Assembly: GCA_040509055.1 (NCBI GenBank)
Contig: JBEVLT010000253.1
Coordinates: 1-11,399, forward strand
Direction of reading: 5' to 3'
DNA length: 11,399 bases
From: JAJKIP01 sp040509055
GTDB lineage: Bacteria; Bacteroidota; Bacteroidia; Chitinophagales; Chitinophagaceae
Shown in pieces: positions 6,604 to 11,399 of this stretch. A program made the position numbers and the translations under genes. Every line of letters begins with the position of its first letter. The stretch's first letter is position 1. The notes below the pieces were generated by a model. The model was given only the letters and a program-made list of their open reading frames with translations, was not told the origin of the DNA and did no database searches.

Positions 6604-8535
6604 ATGGAAATTATACCGGGACCACTGTTACAAACCATCGACTCACCTGAAGACCTGAAAAAACTACCCCGTGAAAAGCTGCACCAGGTGTGCGACGAAC
6701 TGAGGCAGTATATCATCGACGTGGTCAGCGTGCATGGCGGTCATTTCGGCGCCAGCCTTGGCGTGGTGGAGCTCACCACGGCCCTGCATTACGTATACAA
6801 TACCCCTTACGACCAGCTGGTATGGGATGTGGGCCACCAGGCTTACGGCCATAAGATACTCACCGGCCGGCGGGACAGTTTTGTTACCAACCGGAAGTAC
6901 AATGGCATCAGCGGTTTTCCCAAACGAAGCGAAAGCGAATACGATACGTTCGGCGTAGGCCATTCCTCTACCTCCATTTCCGCTGCCCTGGGCATGGCCA
7001 TGGCGGCCAAATACAAGGGCGAAACGAACCGGAAATGCGTGGCGGTCATCGGCGATGGCGCCATGACGGCCGGCCTGGCCTTTGAAGGAATGAACCATGC
7101 CGGTGTGGCCGATACGGACATGCTCATCATCCTGAACGACAACTGCATGGGCATCGACCCCAACGTGGGCGCCCTGAAGGAATACCTGACCGACATCACC
7201 ATCTCGCCCACCTATAACAAGGTAAAGGACGATGTATGGAACCTGCTGGGCAAGTTGCCGGTGGGCAAAAAATTCACGCGGGCCATGGGGCACAAGCTGA
7301 CAGAGGGACTGAAAGGAATGGTCAGCAGCAGCGCCAACCTGTTTGAAGCGCTGAAGCTGCGCTACTTTGGCCCCATCGACGGGCACAACGTGGCCAAGCT
7401 GGTAGACACCCTGAAAGACCTGCGCGAAATTCCCGGCCCCAAGCTGCTGCATATCCTGACCGTGAAAGGCAAGGGCTATGCGCTGGCGGAGAAAGACCAG
7501 ACCAAGTGGCATGCTCCCGGCCTGTTTGACAAGCTGACGGGCGAGATCTATAAAAAACAATACGACATCCCCCAGCCGCCCAAATACCAGGATGTATTCG
7601 GCCATACGATCATCGAGCTGGCGGAGCAAAACGAAAAGATCGTCGGCATCACACCGGCCATGCCTTCCGGTTCCTCCCTCAAGTTCATGATGGAGAAAAT
7701 GCCGAAGCGTGCTTTTGACGTAGGCATCTGCGAGCAGCATGCCGTCACCCTCAGCGCCGGTATGGCCACGCAGGGCATGAAGGTGTTCTGTAATATCTAT
7801 TCCTCGTTCATGCAGCGCGCCTACGACCAGGTGATCCATGATGCGGCCATCCAGCAGCTGCCGGTGATCTTCTGCCTGGACCGGGCCGGTCTGGTAGGCG
7901 ACGACGGACCTACGCACCACGGCGCTTACGACATTGCTTATATGCGCTGCATTCCCAACATGGTCATCAGCTCGCCGATGAACGAAAGCGAACTGCGCAA
8001 CCTGATGTATACCGCCCAGCTCGATTCCACAGGGCTTCCGTTTGTGATCCGCTACCCGCGGGGCCAGGGCGTGATGCCCGAATGGCAAACGCCGATGAAG
8101 GAAATACCGATCGGCAAGGGCCGGCGGCTGCGCGAAGGGCAGGATATTGCCATCCTCTCGTTCGGCCATCCCGGCAACTTTGCTGCTGCAGCCATCCGCG
8201 GGCTCAGGCATGACGGGCTGAACCCGGGCCATTACGACATGCGGTTTGCCAAACCGCTGGACGAGGCCCTGCTGCACGAAGCCTGCCGCAATTATGCAAA
8301 ACTGATTACCGTAGAAGACGGGTGTACAGAGGGTGGTTTTGGCAGCGCCGTACTGGAGTTCATGAACCAGCACGGGTATAAAAACGATGTGAAGATACTG
8401 GGCATACCCGACCGCATCGTGGAACATGGCACACCGGAACAGCTGCACAGCGAGTGCGGCTACGATGCAGTGGCCATTGCCGATGCCGTAAGGGCCATGA
8501 TGAAAGACAAGATAACAGTAAGCCTGCTGGGCTGA
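6604..8535 (+). CDS. dxs: 1-deoxy-D-xylulose-5-phosphate synthase
   Basis: Thiamine-diphosphate-dependent cytoplasmic enzyme condensing pyruvate with glyceraldehyde-3-phosphate to DXP, the entry step of the MEP isoprenoid pathway. The 643-residue length fits the family. Visible signatures: HGGHFGASLG (44-53, with the catalytic-site His), GHSSTSISAALG (119-130), the cofactor/Mg motif GDGAMTAG (150-157) with NDN (178-180), the transketolase pyrimidine-domain motif ICEQHAVT (375-382) with catalytic E377, DRAGLVGDDGPTHHG (426-440), YPRGQG (484-489) and the C-terminal domain with EDGCTEGGFGSAVLEF (571-586). The segment CMGIDPNVGALKEYL (181-195) is of the Bacteroidetes type. VGDDG replaces the more usual VGADG at 431-435, a minor change. 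The ATG at 6604 lacks a Shine-Dalgarno. It is transcribed alone: divergent from the kinase and followed by a strong terminator at 8580-8610. Product supply would feed quinone, undecaprenyl and, through GGGPS, ether lipid synthesis. Confidence 0.98.
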   Translation: MEIIPGPLLQTIDSPEDLKKLPREKLHQVCDELRQYIIDVVSVHGGHFGASLGVVELTTALHYVYNTPYDQLVWDVGHQAYGHKILTGRRDSFVTNRKYNGISGFPKRSESEYDTFGVGHSSTSISAALGMAMAAKYKGETNRKCVAVIGDGAMTAGLAFEGMNHAGVADTDMLIILNDNCMGIDPNVGALKEYLTDITISPTYNKVKDDVWNLLGKLPVGKKFTRAMGHKLTEGLKGMVSSSANLFEALKLRYFGPIDGHNVAKLVDTLKDLREIPGPKLLHILTVKGKGYALAEKDQTKWHAPGLFDKLTGEIYKKQYDIPQPPKYQDVFGHTIIELAEQNEKIVGITPAMPSGSSLKFMMEKMPKRAFDVGICEQHAVTLSAGMATQGMKVFCNIYSSFMQRAYDQVIHDAAIQQLPVIFCLDRAGLVGDDGPTHHGAYDIAYMRCIPNMVISSPMNESELRNLMYTAQLDSTGLPFVIRYPRGQGVMPEWQTPMKEIPIGKGRRLREGQDIAILSFGHPGNFAAAAIRGLRHDGLNPGHYDMRFAKPLDEALLHEACRNYAKLITVEDGCTEGGFGSAVLEFMNQHGYKNDVKILGIPDRIVEHGTPEQLHSECGYDAVAIADAVRAMMKDKITVSLLG

Positions 8536-8579
8536 CCCGCATAATTTTTTTCGTTCCCTTTGTTATGGATTTTTTGAGG

Positions 8580-8610
8580 TCAGGCATCTTTCCGGGTGCC
8601 TGATTTTTTT
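8580..8610 (+). terminator. Intrinsic terminator after dxs
   Basis: A 7-bp perfect stem, TCAGGCA (8580-8586) with TGCCTGA (8597-8603), closes a 10-base loop and is followed directly by seven T residues (8604-8610). It lies 45 bases after the dxs stop codon. Its T-tract ends two bases before the ATG of the next gene on the same strand. Confidence 0.88.
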
Positions 8611-8612
8611 AT

Positions 8613-9248
8613 ATGCGACTTTACCACCTCCTGCTGATCGTCATCCTGCTGCTCTCCTGTTTTGCATGGCTGCCCGGCCACCTGCCGCGGCACCAGCCCC
8701 GTTCCGGCCCCGGCGCCATCCCGGAAAAAAAGACGCTCCCGGTCTTCAGCAAAAAATTGGCAGGAAAAGCCGCCGAAGCGAAGCGTTTTGCCACGCAGAA
8801 CGGCTACAATGAACGGCTATGTTTCCTGGTCAGCATGTCGCTGCCTTCCGGTCAAAACCGGTTTTTTGTGTACGACCTGAAAAACGATACGGTCCTCAAC
8901 GAGGGATTGGTGACCCATGGCCGCTGCAACGAAAACTGGCTGGAAGGAAGAAAATACGGCAATACGCCCGGCTGCGGCTGCACCTCGCTGGGCAAATACA
9001 GGATCGGTTACTCCTACACCGGCCGCTTCGGGCTGGCTTACAAACTTTATGGGCTGGAAAGCACCAACGACAAAGCCTTCAGCCGCTTCGTGGTGCTGCA
9101 CTCGCACGACTGCGTACCGGATGCTGCCACCGGCGACGAGATCTGCCAGAGCGATGGTTGCCCTACGGTGGGCCCTGCCTTTTTACGCTACCTGAAACCG
9201 ATCATCGACCGGTCGGAAAAACCGGTGTTGCTGTGGATATTTGAATGA
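8613..9248 (+). CDS. Secreted L,D-transpeptidase-like protein (YkuD_2 / murein L,D-transpeptidase catalytic family)
   Basis: A 211-residue envelope protein resembling the murein L,D-transpeptidase family PF13645, a distant branch of YkuD cysteine enzymes that cross-link or modify peptidoglycan. The N-terminus has a hydrophobic segment (6-21) containing LLSC at 13-16. It may be a lipoprotein lipobox, although Leu at the -2 position is not ideal; otherwise it is a signal or anchor segment. The catalytic region reads VVLHSHDCVP (160-169) followed by CQSDGCPTVG (178-187). C183 is the presumed nucleophile and H163 or H165 the partner His. SLGKYRIG (125-132) is another family feature. The mature protein is unusually rich in Cys (70, 105, 121, 123, 167, 178, 183), suggesting disulfides. 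The start at 8613 is required to keep the hydrophobic N-terminus, yet it lies two bases after a terminator T-tract and no convincing promoter is visible. The gene is convergent with the GH9 gene, 21 bases apart. Confidence 0.82.
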   Translation: MRLYHLLLIVILLLSCFAWLPGHLPRHQPRSGPGAIPEKKTLPVFSKKLAGKAAEAKRFATQNGYNERLCFLVSMSLPSGQNRFFVYDLKNDTVLNEGLVTHGRCNENWLEGRKYGNTPGCGCTSLGKYRIGYSYTGRFGLAYKLYGLESTNDKAFSRFVVLHSHDCVPDAATGDEICQSDGCPTVGPAFLRYLKPIIDRSEKPVLLWIFE

Positions 9249-9269
9249 AGCGCCCGGGCATCAACACGA

Positions 9270-11012
9270 TCACCGCCGGCCCTGCGCGGCCAGCGCTTCC
9301 AGCGCATTGAGCAAGTATACTGCCGGTGCATTCCAGTTGATGGCGATCTCGTTGGAGGCATAGGAGCAGTCATCGTCAGTATAGGCTGTTTCGGGTTCGG
9401 TAAATGCATAGGTACAATGGTCCTGCCGGCCGGGATTGGGTCCGCCTGCCAACAGACCGGGCACCGGTTCTGCAATACCATCCGCTACAGAAGGACGGTG
9501 ATGCGGGTGCACCGGCGACCTGGTGCCATAGCCGGTGACGAAGCAATAACCCGTAGCATTCCTGCCAAGTAAGTAATCGGCGTTGCTCAATGCTCCCTCC
9601 AGGTACTGTCGTTTTCCCGAAAGGCGGTACGCCATGAGCAGCAGCATGCCCTGGTTGGCCGCCACTGCATTGCTGCCCCATACAAAATCACGGGCCGATT
9701 GGCCCATTACGGTTGCAAAGGCATTTGTTTTTGCTTTTTCAAGGTATTCATCCGCCCTTATCAAAATACTGTCCCGCGCACCATGTACCATACCTGTGCT
9801 GTAGGCAGGCAGCGCCTTTTCATTTCTCACCAGGGTATAATAGCCCAGCATCCCCACCTGGCTCCAGCCGGGTAGCTGCACCCGGTCTTTCATCCGTTGC
9901 TCCAATACTGTATGATATCCCTTTTTGCCCGTAGCGGCAAAGAGTTCGGCTGCCGCCCATAGCCACTCGTCGTGAAAGAAGCGGTCGCCATACTCACCCG
10001 TGGTAATATCCGGATCGTAAGCAGGATTGATCACCCGTTGGTCATATACCACATCGGGATGAAGCAAGGCCCATTGCCAGGCCTGCTGCGCTGCAGCCAG
10101 GCAGCTGTCTGCCAGCCCGGGCAATTGCTTTTCAAATTTTCTGATCACCCGCGCCGCCTGCGCCGCTACCGCCGCAAAATCGAGGGTGGCTGCTGTACCC
10201 TTCTGCACCACGTATCGCGGCAGGGTGGTCACACCAGGCATTACCATACCATCAAAAGCTGCATTCGTGCACTTGTGGTAAACACCACCATCCCGGTCCT
10301 GCATGGTCAGCATCCACCGCAGGTTGTAGATCGTTTCATCTAAAATATCAGGCAGCGCATCCCCGCTTTCCGGAATAGCGGTTTGAAGCGTATCAAAATA
10401 GGTAGGGAAATCTTCGTATGCTGAAAACAGCGTGCCCATGGTAATGCCCGAATTGACGATGTACTTGTTGTAATCTCCTGCATCGTACCAGCCGCCCGGT
10501 GTGCGGATCACCGTACCGGCCGGGCGCCGGGTATCGGCCGCTGAAGCGTGAATCAGCACTGCCGTATCCGGGTGGCCGGCCGGCCGGCTCCATTTACCGG
10601 CAAATGCTTTGTCAAGCGGCATGTCCGAGCGCTGGTAATAAAACCCTTTTAGTACGCCTGTAGCCACAGCATGGTAAGCATGCCGCCGGATAGAAAGAGC
10701 AACCCCGCCTGCGCCGGGCACCAGCAGGTCATAATCGCCTTCCTGTTGAAGCCGCGAAAAATCCGCTACCCTGGCGGTGACAGATGAATACGCAGACGGC
10801 CTGGCCTGGCTCAGCAAGCCTGCAAATACCGTGTCGCGCGAGGCAGCTTGAACGATAAAAAAGCGGTCGCCTGCCGGTTCACCCGTCACGATGGCTATTT
10901 TGGGCCATGCCGGGTAAAATCCTGCCTGGTTCAGCTGTACCACTGCTTTTTGCTGCTGTGCAACGACACAGCCGGCGCAGCATGATAATAACAAGAAGAA
11001 AAACCAACGCAT
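9270..11012 (-). CDS. Glycoside hydrolase family 9 enzyme (endoglucanase-like)
   Basis: Secreted beta-glucan hydrolase of 580 residues from the chosen start. A signal peptide (1 to about 19, ending CVVAQ; LLSC at 8-11 could alternatively be a lipobox) is followed by an N-terminal Ig-like CelD_N domain (about 22-108, beginning VVQLNQAGFYP) and the GH9 (alpha/alpha)6 barrel (about 112-575). Catalytic features are GGWYDAGDYNKY (173-184), where D177 and D180 hold and activate the water, HPHHRPS (502-508), and SYASNEIAINWNAP (550-563), where E555 is the general acid. This is the common GH9 order, and all key residues are intact. The frame opens seven codons earlier at 11033, but that ATG abuts the terminator T-tract of the upstream gene, so the ATG at 11012 is preferred. 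No carbohydrate-binding module, SusC/SusD pair or other glycosidase is nearby. The substrate may be cellulose, mixed-linkage glucan or a related oligosaccharide; the sequence does not decide. Confidence 0.93.
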   Translation of the reverse strand: MRWFFFLLLSCCAGCVVAQQQKAVVQLNQAGFYPAWPKIAIVTGEPAGDRFFIVQAASRDTVFAGLLSQARPSAYSSVTARVADFSRLQQEGDYDLLVPGAGGVALSIRRHAYHAVATGVLKGFYYQRSDMPLDKAFAGKWSRPAGHPDTAVLIHASAADTRRPAGTVIRTPGGWYDAGDYNKYIVNSGITMGTLFSAYEDFPTYFDTLQTAIPESGDALPDILDETIYNLRWMLTMQDRDGGVYHKCTNAAFDGMVMPGVTTLPRYVVQKGTAATLDFAAVAAQAARVIRKFEKQLPGLADSCLAAAQQAWQWALLHPDVVYDQRVINPAYDPDITTGEYGDRFFHDEWLWAAAELFAATGKKGYHTVLEQRMKDRVQLPGWSQVGMLGYYTLVRNEKALPAYSTGMVHGARDSILIRADEYLEKAKTNAFATVMGQSARDFVWGSNAVAANQGMLLLMAYRLSGKRQYLEGALSNADYLLGRNATGYCFVTGYGTRSPVHPHHRPSVADGIAEPVPGLLAGGPNPGRQDHCTYAFTEPETAYTDDDCSYASNEIAINWNAPAVYLLNALEALAAQGRR

Positions 11013-11033
11013 AGTATAGGGATCAGGTATCAT

Positions 11034-11066
11034 AAAAAAAGTGCAAAACAGTTATTGCTTTGCACT
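11034..11066 (-). terminator. Intrinsic terminator after the OsmC gene
   Basis: Read on the minus strand, AGTGCAAA (11066-11059) pairs with TTTGCACT (11047-11040) around an 11-base loop. The T-tract runs from the last stem base through 11034. It starts 21 bases after the OsmC stop codon and ends immediately before the upstream in-frame ATG (11033) of the GH9 gene, leaving 21 bases to the preferred start at 11012. Confidence 0.85.
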
Positions 11067-11087
11067 CTCAGAAGTTTTTTACACGCT

Positions 11088-11399
11088 TTACGCCAGCTTC
11101 GCGTCCATGGAGATCTGCGTATTCAGCAGTTTGCTGATCGGGCAGTTGGCCTTGGCATCGGCAGCAGCCTCTGCAAACTTAGCAGCATCGATACCCGGCA
11201 CCGAAGCAGTTACCTCCAGGTGGCTCGATGTGACAGCCCCGTTCTCCAGTGTTACGGTGGCCTTCGTCTCGATGGAGTCGGGCGTGAAACCCGCTGCACC
11301 TAGTACAAAACTCAGCTTCATGCTGAAGCAGCCTGCATGCGCCGCTGCGATCAGCTCTTCGGGGTTGGTATATTCACCGTCTTCGAAACGGCTCCTGAA
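11088..11399 (-). CDS. OsmC family peroxiredoxin-like protein (partial, N-terminus outside window)
   Basis: Cytoplasmic thiol peroxidase of the OsmC/Ohr superfamily, reducing organic hydroperoxides or hydrogen peroxide. The visible C-terminal 103 residues run open to the window edge. The gene therefore begins outside, and an internal ATG at 11321 is not the start: the conserved part PEELIAAAHAGCFSM lies across and before it. The peroxidatic Cys is in AHAGCFSM and the resolving Cys in ANCPISKLL, both as in E. coli OsmC, together with the acidic PEEL segment. The visible fragment suggests that about 35-40 residues are missing compared with the usual length near 140. The phrase FRSRFEDGEYTNPEEL favours the OsmC branch over Ohr. 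The gene is followed by a strong terminator, so it is probably not co-transcribed with the GH9 gene downstream. Confidence 0.93.
   Translation of the reverse strand, partial: FRSRFEDGEYTNPEELIAAAHAGCFSMKLSFVLGAAGFTPDSIETKATVTLENGAVTSSHLEVTASVPGIDAAKFAEAAADAKANCPISKLLNTQISMDAKLA

Noticed and set aside
6664..8448. A 594-codon open frame on the minus strand, opposite dxs.
   Set aside because: It is fully antisense to an unmistakable dxs gene. Its translation has no family motif or signal peptide and shows the His/Gln/Val-rich composition typical of a shadow frame in GC-rich coding DNA.
11088..11321. A 77-codon protein starting at the ATG at 11321.
   Set aside because: The frame continues to the window edge and encodes the conserved OsmC segment with the peroxidatic Cys, so this ATG is an internal Met.

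Overview
The window looks like chromosomal DNA of a Bacteroidota member, most likely a Chitinophagaceae-type organism. The evidence is the set of protein families: a bacterial group II geranylgeranylglyceryl phosphate synthase (GGGPS), a DUF2490 outer-membrane protein, M28 peptidases of the Bacteroidetes kind, a LytS/LytTR kinase-regulator pair and a YkuD_2-type exported protein. Start codons lack Shine-Dalgarno sequences, and several upstream regions carry the Bacteroidetes promoter pattern TTTG / TAnnTTTG. The DNA is GC-rich (estimated by eye, not counted). No rRNA, tRNA, CRISPR array, insertion sequence, phage gene or toxin-antitoxin module was seen, and no gene appears broken.

Layout from left to right. 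At 174-902 (+) is a DUF2490 protein, and at 998-1756 (+) the GGGPS gene, which has its own promoter. Convergent to these, at 1781-3061 and 3145-4428 (both -), are two paralogous secreted M28 zinc peptidases, probably one transcription unit read from a promoter near 4530. Upstream of them at 4593-5324 and 5340-6428 (both -) is a LytTR response regulator with its LytS-type histidine kinase. The kinase gene is divergent from dxs (6604-8535, +). The 175-bp region between them holds an 18-bp perfect inverted repeat and apparently interleaved promoters. A strong intrinsic terminator after dxs runs almost into the start of a secreted L,D-transpeptidase-like protein (8613-9248, +). Convergent to that is a GH9 cellulase-like enzyme (9270-11012, -). 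Last comes an OsmC-type peroxidase (11088 to beyond the right edge, -), whose terminator abuts the GH9 gene.

How the genes work together. Dxs makes the first intermediate of the MEP isoprenoid pathway. GGGPS uses an end-product prenyl diphosphate to build an archaeal-type ether phospholipid precursor, so the two enzymes sit at opposite ends of one pathway. The rest are envelope or housekeeping functions: secreted peptidases, a secreted glycosidase, a wall-modifying enzyme, a peroxide-defence enzyme and one two-component system. I do not see a clear new multi-gene system. The most interesting signals are the GGGPS gene, the kinase/dxs divergent control region, and the two terminators that abut start codons.
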